Shown here piece after piece: positions 1 through 8,509 of a DNA stretch of 24,284 nucleotides. This stretch comes from Bacteroidales bacterium. GTDB taxonomy: Bacteria; Bacteroidota; Bacteroidia; Bacteroidales; UBA932. The stretch's first letter is position 1; each line of letters opens with the position of its first letter. Made by a program: the position numbers and the translations under genes. The stretch is from NCBI GenBank assembly GCA_016295245.1, contig JAEDLO010000016.1, positions 1-24,284 of the forward strand, written 5' to 3'. The notes under the pieces are model-generated. The model was not told the origin of the DNA. It ran no database searches and saw nothing but the letters and a program-made list of their open reading frames with translations.

Positions 1-131
1 CTATTTGGTGTATTGCCCCTTCCGTCAATTAGTAGTCAGCAAAATCGTCAGCATTTTTAAACGCCCGTTTAAAAGTGCGGAGGAGTTTATAATAACGTGT
101 AGTTAGTATAACAATTATTAATTAATCCAAA
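1..131. other. Leader region upstream of the susC-like gene
   Basis: No gene is recognised here. The segment becomes AT-rich toward the susC start. It holds a perfect inverted repeat at 55-74 (listed separately) and a TATAAT-like stretch near 87-92. A purine-rich GGAGGAG at about 79-85 lies too far from the ATG at 132 to act as its ribosome site. No clear TTTG / TAnnTTTG promoter pair can be placed. The gene to the left lies outside the window, so a regulator of the SusCD locus (hybrid two-component, ECF sigma/anti-sigma) may be next door but cannot be seen. Confidence 0.5.
55..74. repeat. Perfect inverted repeat upstream of susC-like gene
   Basis: TTTTAAACG (55-63) and CGTTTAAAA (66-74) are exact reverse complements separated by only CC. 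The arms are too close for a full hairpin (at best 8 bp around a 4-nt loop), and no T-run follows on the + strand, so a protein-binding dyad is at least as likely as a terminator. It ends 57 bp before the first possible susC ATG, where an operator would be expected. The function is inferred from position and symmetry only. Confidence 0.45.
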
Positions 132-3100
132 ATGCTTATGAAAAAAGCAAAACTCATCATCAGTGCCCTGTTTGCATTGCTGGCAATGACCGTATCTGCA
201 CAGAACGTGAAGATATCCGGTGTTGTCATCGACGCATCAACAGGAGAAGGGATTCCTTTTGCTGCAGTAATGGTTGACGGCACCTCACAGGGTGTCTCTG
301 CAGACGTAGACGGATCCTATACGATTTCTGCTCCGGCTAACGCAGTTCTCGTTTATTCCGCTGTGGGATATTCAGACGTGAAGGAGTCGGTTAACGGCAG
401 AACCAGCATCGACGTACGCCTCGAGCTGGATAACGAACTTCTTGACGAGACCATCGTCGTGGCTTACGGTACCGCTACCAAGAGCTCATTCACCGGTTCA
501 GCCGCAATGGTCAAGGGCGAAGAGATTTCAAAGAAGATTACAACCAACGTTACCAGCGCACTAGCAGGTACCACTCCTGGCGTGCAGGTCATCTCTTCAA
601 GCGGTGACCCTACCGGTAACGCTTCATCAATCCGTATCCGTGGTATCGGCTCAATGAGCGCATCAACTGCTCCGCTCATCATCGTCGACGGTGCACCTTA
701 TGACGGCTCAATCTCAAGCATCAACCCTAACGATGTAGAGTCTATGTCAGTCCTCAAGGATGCTGCCGCTTCAGCCATCTACGGTCACCGTGGTGCAAAC
801 GGTGTGATTCTCATCACCACCAAGAAGGGTCAGTCAGGCGATGCAACCGTGAAGCTCGATGCACGTTTCGGAAGCAACTCACGACTCATCCCTAACTACG
901 ATGTGATCTCTGACCCTGCAGAGTACTACGAGGCTCACTACACCAGACTCTACAACAAGTACTTCTACGCAGGCCACACAGCAGCAGAGAGCTATGCTTT
1001 CGCTGACAAGAACCTCCTCGACGAGAAGAACGGCGGTCTCGGTTACCTCGTGTACACCGTCCCTGCAGGAGAGAAGCTCATCGGTACCAACTTCAAGCTC
1101 AACCCTAACGCAAAGCTCGGTTACGATGACGGTACCTACTACTACATCCCGGATGATTGGTACAACGAAACCTTCCACAACTCAGTCCGTCAGGAGTACA
1201 ACATCTCCGTAAGCGGCGCAAACAACCGTTTCAACTATTACGCTTCTGCCGGTATCCTCGATGACGGCGGTATCATCGCTAATTCAGGTTTCAAGCGCTA
1301 CACCGCACGTGTGAACGCTGACTACCAGGTGAAGAAGTGGTTCAAGGTAAACACCAACCTCAGCTACACCCACACCACCTCACAGTCAAACGGCTCAAAC
1401 GGCAACTGGGGTTCATCAGGTAACGTCTTCTACCTTGCCAACAATATTGGTCCTATCTACCCTCTCTATGTTCGTGCCAGCGGCACCCACGAGATTATGA
1501 CCAACACCGTCGGCAAAGTATTCGACTCTAATAACACCAACTTCATCCGTCCTAACTTCGTAGGTAACGCCATCCGCGACAACCTCTACGATTCTACCAA
1601 GTGGAGCAAGGACGTACTCAACGGAAAGATCGGTGCAGTCCTCACTCCTGTCAAGGGCCTCACCCTTTCAGCAAACGTAAGCTTTATGGCAAGCAACACC
1701 CGCGAGAATGACCTTTCTTCAATCTTCGGCGGTGGCGCTTCTACCAACGGTGCAGCTTATGTTTACGCCGGCCGCGACTTCTCCATCAACCAGCAGTATC
1801 TCGCTGAGTACAAGAAGGAGTTCGGCAAGAACAACATCGACGTCCTCGCAGGTTACGAGATCTACAACTACGAGACCTCTGAGCTCTGGGGTCAGAACGA
1901 CCACCTCTTCAACCCGCTCGTAGGTGAGTTGAACAACGCTGACGGTTCTGAGTCAAAGCAGCTCGGTTCTCAGACCAACTACTATATGACCCAGGGCTTC
2001 CTCGCCCGTGCACAGTATGACTATGCTGGCAAGTATTTCGCAAGCGTATCTTACCGTCGTGACGCATCTTCACGCTTCGCTCCTGGCAAGCGTTGGGGTA
2101 ACTTCTACTCAGTCGGCGGTGCTTGGCTCATCAGCAAGGAGGACTTCATGTCTTCAGCAAGCTGGGTGGATATGCTCAAGTTCAAAGCCAGCTACGGTGA
2201 GCAGGGTAACGACGCCCTCTCAGTCGGAAGCTACTATCCTTACGCTGACGCATACTCTCACTCTTACAACCCTGTAACCGGCGAATACTCAATCCAGCTC
2301 GTTTACAAGGGTAACGAGGACATCACCTGGGAGAAGAAGAAGTCATTCAACGTAGGTTTAGACTTCGAGCTCTTCGGCGGTTACCTCAACGGATCAGTCG
2401 AGTACTTCAACCAGAAGACTGACGACCTCCTCTATTCAAAGAATGTACCTCTCTCATCAGGTAACCCAACCGGTAAGATTCCTGTAAACGTAGGTAACAT
2501 CCGCAACGAAGGTTTCGAGATTGTTCTCGACGGAAGCATCATCAAGACCAAGAACGTGAACTGGACCTGGAACGCCAACTTCAGCCACTACAAGAACACC
2601 ATCCTTTCACTCGATGAGTCAGTGGCTGAATCAGGCATCAAGGGCTCATACTACATCTACAAGGTAGGCGGTTCACTCTATGACGGCTATATGTACAAGT
2701 ATGCAGGCGTAGATCCTAACAACGGACAGGCCCTCTACTGGCAGCACGTGACCAAGAAAGACGACAATGGCAACATTGTCAGCGAGGAGGATGTCAAGAC
2801 TCCTGTCTTCTCCGACGCTACTCAGTACGAGATCGGTTCAATCCTTCCTAAGCTCTACGGCGGTTTCGGCACCAGCCTCAACGCATACGGCTTCGACTTC
2901 TCCGTTCAGCTCTCATACCAGCTCGGTGGTAAGTTCTACGACGGTTCATACCAGCAGTTGATGCACACCCAGAACAACGCAGGTCAGGCTTGGCACGTTG
3001 ACGCCCTCAAGGCTTGGACTCCTACCAACACCGACACCGACGTTCCTCGTATGGATGGTGACACCCAGGTTGCACAGAGTGCAGTTGACCGCTTCCTTGC

Positions 3101-3353
3101 AAGCTCTAACTACCTCAGCCTCAACAACGTAACCCTTGGTTACACCCTCCCTGCAAAGTGGTCTAACGCTATCAAGCTCGGTTCTATCCGCATCTATGTC
3201 GCCGGTGAGAACCTCGCAGTACTCTCAGCTCGCAAGGGTCTTGATCCTCGCTTCTCTATGGGTCTCGGTAGCTATACTTCCGGTTCAGGTATCGGTACCA
3301 GCTCATATTCAGCAATGCGCACCGTTACCGGTGGTATCACTGTTACCTTCTAA
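132..3353 (+). CDS. SusC/RagA-family TonB-dependent outer-membrane transporter
   Basis: This is the outer-membrane barrel that, with its SusD partner, takes up glycan or peptide oligomers using TonB energy. Residues 1-24 form a signal peptide (LLAMTVSAQ). Residues about 26-105 match the carboxypeptidase-regulatory-like domain common at the N-terminus of SusC proteins, with a TonB-box-like segment DETIVVAYG at 105-113. The plug follows and contains the RagA signature LIIVDGAPYD (182-191) and the AIYGHRGANGVILITTKKG stretch (215-233). The remainder is barrel, closing in TGGITVTF with a terminal Phe. The 1,073-residue length is normal for the family. A second ATG at 138 gives MKKAKLII, a more usual signal-peptide start, and may be the real one. 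The susD-like gene follows within 20 bp. Codon choice is narrow (for example tca for Ser, cct for Pro), as in highly expressed genes. The substrate cannot be told from sequence. Confidence 0.95.
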   Translation: MLMKKAKLIISALFALLAMTVSAQNVKISGVVIDASTGEGIPFAAVMVDGTSQGVSADVDGSYTISAPANAVLVYSAVGYSDVKESVNGRTSIDVRLELDNELLDETIVVAYGTATKSSFTGSAAMVKGEEISKKITTNVTSALAGTTPGVQVISSSGDPTGNASSIRIRGIGSMSASTAPLIIVDGAPYDGSISSINPNDVESMSVLKDAAASAIYGHRGANGVILITTKKGQSGDATVKLDARFGSNSRLIPNYDVISDPAEYYEAHYTRLYNKYFYAGHTAAESYAFADKNLLDEKNGGLGYLVYTVPAGEKLIGTNFKLNPNAKLGYDDGTYYYIPDDWYNETFHNSVRQEYNISVSGANNRFNYYASAGILDDGGIIANSGFKRYTARVNADYQVKKWFKVNTNLSYTHTTSQSNGSNGNWGSSGNVFYLANNIGPIYPLYVRASGTHEIMTNTVGKVFDSNNTNFIRPNFVGNAIRDNLYDSTKWSKDVLNGKIGAVLTPVKGLTLSANVSFMASNTRENDLSSIFGGGASTNGAAYVYAGRDFSINQQYLAEYKKEFGKNNIDVLAGYEIYNYETSELWGQNDHLFNPLVGELNNADGSESKQLGSQTNYYMTQGFLARAQYDYAGKYFASVSYRRDASSRFAPGKRWGNFYSVGGAWLISKEDFMSSASWVDMLKFKASYGEQGNDALSVGSYYPYADAYSHSYNPVTGEYSIQLVYKGNEDITWEKKKSFNVGLDFELFGGYLNGSVEYFNQKTDDLLYSKNVPLSSGNPTGKIPVNVGNIRNEGFEIVLDGSIIKTKNVNWTWNANFSHYKNTILSLDESVAESGIKGSYYIYKVGGSLYDGYMYKYAGVDPNNGQALYWQHVTKKDDNGNIVSEEDVKTPVFSDATQYEIGSILPKLYGGFGTSLNAYGFDFSVQLSYQLGGKFYDGSYQQLMHTQNNAGQAWHVDALKAWTPTNTDTDVPRMDGDTQVAQSAVDRFLASSNYLSLNNVTLGYTLPAKWSNAIKLGSIRIYVAGENLAVLSARKGLDPRFSMGLGSYTSGSGIGTSSYSAMRTVTGGITVTF

Positions 3354-3370
3354 TTTAAATGAGAATTACA

Positions 3371-4990
3371 ATGAAAAATATCAAGTTATTTCTCCTTGCT
3401 GCCGGTGCGCTCGTAGCTGCATCCTGCACCAAAATGGACGAGATTCAGCCTGAGAGCGGACGTATGCTCGTCTCACAGGTTCAGGAGACCTACTCTATCG
3501 CCCCAGAGATGTCAGCTGCTCCGTTCGCCGCTATGTTTACCAGTCTCGGACAGCCTACAAAAATGTACACATACCCGGATGACTGGGAGTTCCTTATGAT
3601 TATGTTCTGCAACGACCTCGAAGGTGCAGACGCCCTGATTGCAGACAGCGGTTACAACTGGTTCAGCGTTTGTGGTGAGCTTTCATCAAGAAACGCCAAC
3701 TACCGTAACCCTTACATCCGTTACCGTGCGCCTTACAACCTCATCGCTGACGCCAACACCTTCCTTTCAAGCTTCGGAGAGGACGTAACCGATGAAGTAT
3801 CGCTCAACCGTATCGCCCAGACCAAGTGCCTCCGCGCCTTTGCCTATATGAACCTGGCTCCTTACTTCCAGTTCAACTACCAGATTGCAAAGGACAAGCC
3901 TTGTGTACCTATCGTTACTCCTGAGACCGTTGATTTCACCAACAACCCTCGTGCAACCGTAGGTGAGGTTTATGACCTTATCATCAAGGACCTCTCAGAG
4001 GCTATTGAAGAGCTTGACAAGTCAACTGTAAAGCGTGCGACCAAGGCTTACATTGACGCTTCAGTGGCTCACGGTCTGCGTGCCCGCGCATACCTTGAGA
4101 TGGGCGAGTGGGCTAAGGCCCTCGCTGACGCAGAGGCTGCCGCAGCTGACTACACCCCTGCAACCCTGAAGGAAGTCTCAGTGCCTTCATTTATGGACAT
4201 CAACGAGCACAACTGGATCTGGGGTTACGATATGACCACCGATATGGCCCTTACCTATCCTTTCGCTACCACTTCCGGCTGGCTCCGTTCTTTCTCAGCC
4301 AATGGTTATGCTCCTGCCTGCCAGGTGTACACCTGCATCAATACCCTCCTCTACGACAAGATTCCTGACAGCGATATCCGCAAGCAGTGGTGGGTTGACG
4401 AGAACCTTGAGTCAAGCCTTCTGGACGGTCTCAAGTGGCCTGGCTTTGACGATGTGGCTCACGCAGATGACGGTGGTGACGCCAAGCTTCCGTATGTCCC
4501 TTATACAAATGTGAAGTTCGGCTGCTACAATGTAGGTACCGTTACTAATGATGAGGATATGCCGTTTATGCGTGTTGAGGAGATGATTCTCATCCAGGCT
4601 GAGTGCCAGGCTCGTCTTGGCAATGAGGCTGCCGCAAAGCAGATTCTTACCAAGTTCGTCACCGAGAACCGTGACCCTAAGTACGACGTTGACGGACGTC
4701 ACCTTGATCTCCTCGATGAGATATGGTTCCAGAGAAGAGTCGAGCTGTGGGGCGAAGGCTTCTATACACGCGATATGCAGCGTCTCAACAAGCCTCTCGT
4801 TCGCTTCCACGACAAGAACACCAATATGCCTGAGGCCTTCCGTTTCAACCTCCCTGCAGACGATCCTTGGAGACTTCTCCGCTTCCCTCAGGGTGAGATG
4901 AACACCAATTTGGGTATTGTCGACAACACTGGCGGACACCAGCCGACTATCGATGAGAACCCTGGTCTGCTCGACGGTGTAACCGACTAA
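3371..4990 (+). CDS. SusD/RagB-family nutrient-binding surface lipoprotein
   Basis: This is the extracellular lid and substrate-binding partner of the SusC barrel. With the ATG at 3371 the protein has 539 residues and a lipoprotein signal MKNIKLFLLAAGALVAASC, with the lipidated Cys at residue 19. The body has SusD-like helical (TPR-type) character, including the KAYIDASVAHGLRARAYLEM helix region and the late EMILIQAECQARLG / WFQRRVELWGEGF segments. The C-terminal WRLLRFPQGEMNTN stretch resembles the usual RagB ending. A start at 3359 would add four residues (MRIT) before the signal and is less natural. It lies 17 bp after the susC-like stop and is surely cotranscribed. Ligand type is undetermined: family members bind starch, other glycans or, in RagB, peptides. 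Confidence 0.94.
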   Translation: MKNIKLFLLAAGALVAASCTKMDEIQPESGRMLVSQVQETYSIAPEMSAAPFAAMFTSLGQPTKMYTYPDDWEFLMIMFCNDLEGADALIADSGYNWFSVCGELSSRNANYRNPYIRYRAPYNLIADANTFLSSFGEDVTDEVSLNRIAQTKCLRAFAYMNLAPYFQFNYQIAKDKPCVPIVTPETVDFTNNPRATVGEVYDLIIKDLSEAIEELDKSTVKRATKAYIDASVAHGLRARAYLEMGEWAKALADAEAAAADYTPATLKEVSVPSFMDINEHNWIWGYDMTTDMALTYPFATTSGWLRSFSANGYAPACQVYTCINTLLYDKIPDSDIRKQWWVDENLESSLLDGLKWPGFDDVAHADDGGDAKLPYVPYTNVKFGCYNVGTVTNDEDMPFMRVEEMILIQAECQARLGNEAAAKQILTKFVTENRDPKYDVDGRHLDLLDEIWFQRRVELWGEGFYTRDMQRLNKPLVRFHDKNTNMPEAFRFNLPADDPWRLLRFPQGEMNTNLGIVDNTGGHQPTIDENPGLLDGVTD

Positions 4991-5013
4991 TTAACGCAAA
5001 AAAAGGAAAAGAA

Positions 5014-5811
5014 ATGAAAACATTCAATAGAATTCTTGGCCTGTCTCTCGCAGCAGTTGCACTCTTCGCTTCCTGCACAAAGGAGACTCACACCTATGAG
5101 CCGGGCAAGCCTGCAAACTCAGCAAAGCACGACGTTTACTTTGCTGCAAGCAATGACGCAACCGTAGTTCTTTCACCTTCTGCAACGTCTTTCACCGTTA
5201 CTCTCGAGCGCTCAAGTGACAACCTCGACGCCATTGAGGTGCCTGTTGAGTCTTGGGTTTCAGCTGAAGGTCTGCTCGAGGTTCCTTCTAAGATAAGCTT
5301 CGCTTCCGGCGCTGCCACCGCAGAGCTCGAAGTAAAGGTGCTTGATGGTCTTGAGATGTTTACCAACTATCAGGCTAACATCAAGCTCGCAGAAGAATTC
5401 ACCAACCCTTATCTTGACAACAAGAACTACCCTCAGTACGGCTTTGTTTTCTATAAGGAAGACTATGAGGTTGTTGGCGTAGGTGAGTACGAAGACCTTT
5501 TCTGGTATGAAGACTCCTGGGAGCAACCTATCGAGTATTCTAAGATTCTCGATCAGTACAGGCTCAGCGACGTTTGGACGGTCGGCTCGGGTTTCACCTT
5601 CAAGTGGGACGGAGAGTCTTCAAAGGTTACCCTCCCAAGTGCCGGTATCGCAACAGGTGTTTATCACCCTGACTACGGTTATATCACTGCTACTCCTGTT
5701 GCAGCACAGACCGCTTACGTTGCAAAGTACAATGCAATTCAGTTCATGTTCAAGTGGACTGTATCTGCCGGATCTTTCGGCGACAAGCCTAACATCCTTT
5801 ATCTTCCATAA
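5014..5811 (+). CDS. Surface lipoprotein in the SusE/SusF position
   Basis: This is a 265-residue lipoprotein of unrecognised family. The signal MKTFNRILGLSLAAVALFASC gives a lipidated Cys at residue 21. Residues about 40-115 are rich in alternating Thr/Ser/Val strands and read like a Calx-beta or Ig-like sandwich. The second half is aromatic-rich (Tyr/Trp/Phe), as is common in carbohydrate-binding modules. No enzyme motif is visible. It starts 23 bp after the SusD-like gene behind an A-rich leader with AAAGGAAAAG, and is the last gene before a strong terminator, so it is the accessory ligand-binding lipoprotein of the SusCD unit by position. Binding specificity is unknown, and the module assignment rests on composition only. 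Confidence 0.8.
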   Translation: MKTFNRILGLSLAAVALFASCTKETHTYEPGKPANSAKHDVYFAASNDATVVLSPSATSFTVTLERSSDNLDAIEVPVESWVSAEGLLEVPSKISFASGAATAELEVKVLDGLEMFTNYQANIKLAEEFTNPYLDNKNYPQYGFVFYKEDYEVVGVGEYEDLFWYEDSWEQPIEYSKILDQYRLSDVWTVGSGFTFKWDGESSKVTLPSAGIATGVYHPDYGYITATPVAAQTAYVAKYNAIQFMFKWTVSAGSFGDKPNILYLP

Positions 5812-5831
5812 GATATAGTTGATTCAATATG

Positions 5832-5868
5832 GAAGCCGGCTGATTTTTTCAGTCGGCTTCTTTTTTTT
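5832..5868 (+). terminator. Intrinsic terminator of the SusCD operon
   Basis: GAAGCCGGCTGA (5832-5843) pairs with TCAGTCGGCTTC (5849-5860) across a five-T loop, a 12-bp stem with one G-T pair, followed by eight T residues (5861-5868). It starts 20 bp after the lipoprotein stop codon. The perfect stem plus U-tract make this a confident rho-independent terminator that separates the SusCD unit from the protease unit. Confidence 0.92.
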
Positions 5869-5922
5869 AGAAGAATCCGGATAATTATTCTTAATTTAGA
5901 TTTCTGATTTAACTCAAACGAA

Positions 5923-8502
5923 ATGAAAATGAATTTCATCCGCATCTGTATCTGCCTTCTGTCCCTCTGTCTTGCCGCCTGTACGGCTAAAGACCACTCT
6001 ATGACAGAGCCGCAGACTGAAAGCCCGGAACTCACCGTCACTGAAGACGCCCTTCCAGGCTTGATGTATGTCAAGACCAAGACTGAGCTCACCGAGCTCT
6101 CAAACGGGGCCTACAACTTTACTCCCGTCTTCTTCATCGGTGGAGAGTTTGAGGAGCGCCAGAGGGCTGAAGGCCTACATCTCTGGTATGTGGCAAGTTT
6201 CGATTCGAATGTCCCTCTGACCAAGGCGGGATCGGAACTATATGACCTTCCGGATGTCGAGTTCGTCGAGCCCGTAACACAAATCGAAACCCGCGAATTC
6301 AACGACCCTCACTGGTCAAAGCAGTGGAGCCTATACAACGATGGCCAGAAAAGTATCGGCGCAAGTGGAGAGAAACTCCTCGGCTGCGATTTGAATGTCC
6401 TGAAGGCCTGGCAGATAACCACCGGAAGCCCGAATGTCATTGTCGCAGTGAGCGACACCGGCTGCGATCTCGAGCACGAAGACCTGAAGCAGAACCTCTG
6501 GGTCAATGAGGCCGAGCTCTACGGTCAGGCGGGTGTGGATGATGACGGCAACGGTTATGTCGATGATATCCACGGCCAGACCTTCTGCTGCGATGAGACC
6601 GGCGCCCATCTTGCTCCGTCCATCGAAGCGGGCGACCACGGCACCCACGTTGCCGGCACCATCGCTGCCGTATCCAACAACGGCCTGGGCATCAGCGGTA
6701 TAGCGGGCGGAAACGGCTCGGCAGACAGCGGTGTCCGGCTGATGATCATTCAGAGCATTTCAGGCAACGAAAAATTCCCTTATAACCTTCCGGCGCGTGC
6801 CTTCCAGTACGCCGCCGACAACGGCGCATCCATCATAAACTGCTCGTGGGGTACCAAGAACGCCCAGCCGACCCCTGAAGTCACCAAGGCGGGCATCGAG
6901 TACTTCAACAAATACGCAGGTATGAACAAGAATAATGAGCAGGTCGGTCCGATGGCCGGCGGCTTGTGCATCTTCGCGGCAGGCAACGAAAGCGCCACTG
7001 TCGGCTATCCTGCAATGGAAGAAAACGTGATGGCTGTAAGTTCAGTGGGCGCAGACTTTGCTCCTGCCTACTACACCAACTACGGTGACTGGGTGGATAT
7101 CGCCGGCATCGGCGGTGATGCAAAGAAGGGCTACCAGATTTATTCTACTCTCCCGGGAAGCAAGTACGGCAATATGCAGGGCACTTCAATGGCCTGTCCG
7201 AGCGTTTCCGGAGTAGCCGCCCTTGTCCTTTCGAAGTTCCAGAAGCCGGGCTTCACCAGGGAAAACCTCTTTGAAATCCTCACCCGGACAGCCAACCCGA
7301 TAATTTACAATTACACCTCAAAGAATCTCGGCAGCGGTCTGGTGGACGCCTATGCGGCCCTTAACTACGAGGACTCCGCTCCGGCCAAGCCGTCAGGCAT
7401 CAAGGCTGAGTCAACAGCCAACGTCATCAAGCTCTCCGTCCCTAATACTGATACCAATCTCAGGATCTGTCGCTTCTTCCTCAGCGAAGGAAGCCTTGCC
7501 TCCCTGGATCCGCGCAACCCGTCTTCAGAGGTCAGCGTCTATCAGCTTGATATCAAGGGCTCAGAGGCTGAAGTCGAGACCAGCTTTGCCCTCGATTTCA
7601 ACAAGACCTACCACATCAGGGTCGAGACCGAGAACTATATAGGCCTCGTCTCTCCGCTCTCCGACGAAATAATAATCGCAACAGGAAATAACAACAAGCC
7701 TGTGATCAGCGCTCCTGAAGGAACTGAATTCGTATTCAAGTCACACCAGGTAGGCTATGTGCCGCTCAATGTGGTTGATCCTGACGGACACGCCCTGAGT
7801 TACAGCCTGACCGGAGACCTCAAGACCTTTGATATAAAGAAGATTGACGGCGGCGTTCAGATCGTTGTCAACTCCCTCAAGGTCCCTGACAACAAGACCT
7901 ACAGCGGCAGCCTTGTTGCGGATGACTCATACGATACTTCTGAAATCGCAATCAAGATTACCATCCTTCAGAACAACGCTCCGGAGAAGATATCAGACAT
8001 CGACAACAGCCTCTTCGCCTCCTTGGGCACTCGCAAGGATCTGGACATTGCCTCACACTTCAATGACCCTGACGGCGAAACGCTCAGCTATATCATCAGC
8101 TGCGAGAAGGAAGGCATCGTCAGCCTGAGTCCGAGCAGCAACGGTATCTATACCTTAAATGCCAGGACTTACGGCGAGACTCTTGTGAAAGTCGCTGCCA
8201 AGGACGCCAGGGGCGCCAGTGTCGAGACCAGCTTCAAAGTTGTCGTTAGGGACGGCAAGGAGACGCTCGACCTTTATCCTAACCCGGTAGTGGACTATCT
8301 CAACGTGCGACCTGCCAAGGAAGAAACACTTGAGGTTTCAGTATTCAGCAGGGCCGGTGCTAAGATCTGCTCTTCAGAGAGCACCCAAGCTGATCCGTTC
8401 AATCCTGTGAGGATTGATATGAGCGGGGTTTCAGCAGGAATCTACACCGTTGTCATCAAGTCGGCGGAAGAGACAAGCACCAGGTCAATAATCAAACAGT
8501 AG
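5923..8502 (+). CDS. S8 subtilisin-family protease with T9SS type A sorting domain
   Basis: This is an 859-residue secreted serine protease. The N-terminus is a lipoprotein-like signal ending LAAC (Cys20). A propeptide of the type common in Bacteroidales subtilases spans about 36-135. The catalytic triad is visible: Asp178 in VSDTG, His239 in DHGTHVAG and Ser422 in GTSMACPS, with the oxyanion Asn355 in AAGNES. After the catalytic domain (to about 480) come a fibronectin-like region (about 485-585) and two cadherin/Ig-like repeats with DPDG motifs (near 619-622 and 715-718). Residues 783-859 form a T9SS type A C-terminal domain, with LYPNP (784-788) and GVSAGIYTVVI (835-845). It follows the SusCD terminator, so it should have its own promoter. 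The best -7 candidate, TAATTTAG at 5892-5899, has one mismatch to TAnnTTTG and no clear -33. A lipobox together with a T9SS domain is unusual. Confidence 0.93.
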   Translation: MKMNFIRICICLLSLCLAACTAKDHSMTEPQTESPELTVTEDALPGLMYVKTKTELTELSNGAYNFTPVFFIGGEFEERQRAEGLHLWYVASFDSNVPLTKAGSELYDLPDVEFVEPVTQIETREFNDPHWSKQWSLYNDGQKSIGASGEKLLGCDLNVLKAWQITTGSPNVIVAVSDTGCDLEHEDLKQNLWVNEAELYGQAGVDDDGNGYVDDIHGQTFCCDETGAHLAPSIEAGDHGTHVAGTIAAVSNNGLGISGIAGGNGSADSGVRLMIIQSISGNEKFPYNLPARAFQYAADNGASIINCSWGTKNAQPTPEVTKAGIEYFNKYAGMNKNNEQVGPMAGGLCIFAAGNESATVGYPAMEENVMAVSSVGADFAPAYYTNYGDWVDIAGIGGDAKKGYQIYSTLPGSKYGNMQGTSMACPSVSGVAALVLSKFQKPGFTRENLFEILTRTANPIIYNYTSKNLGSGLVDAYAALNYEDSAPAKPSGIKAESTANVIKLSVPNTDTNLRICRFFLSEGSLASLDPRNPSSEVSVYQLDIKGSEAEVETSFALDFNKTYHIRVETENYIGLVSPLSDEIIIATGNNNKPVISAPEGTEFVFKSHQVGYVPLNVVDPDGHALSYSLTGDLKTFDIKKIDGGVQIVVNSLKVPDNKTYSGSLVADDSYDTSEIAIKITILQNNAPEKISDIDNSLFASLGTRKDLDIASHFNDPDGETLSYIISCEKEGIVSLSPSSNGIYTLNARTYGETLVKVAAKDARGASVETSFKVVVRDGKETLDLYPNPVVDYLNVRPAKEETLEVSVFSRAGAKICSSESTQADPFNPVRIDMSGVSAGIYTVVIKSAEETSTRSIIKQ

Positions 8503-8509
8503 GAAGACA

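Noticed and set aside
22..30. CCGTCAATT, which resembles part of a conserved 16S rRNA region
   Set aside because: Only nine bases match and the surrounding bases do not continue the rRNA sequence, so this is chance.
4412..4939. A 175-codon - strand frame within the SusD-like gene
   Set aside because: It has no domain signature or promoter, and it overlaps a well-supported SusD coding region.
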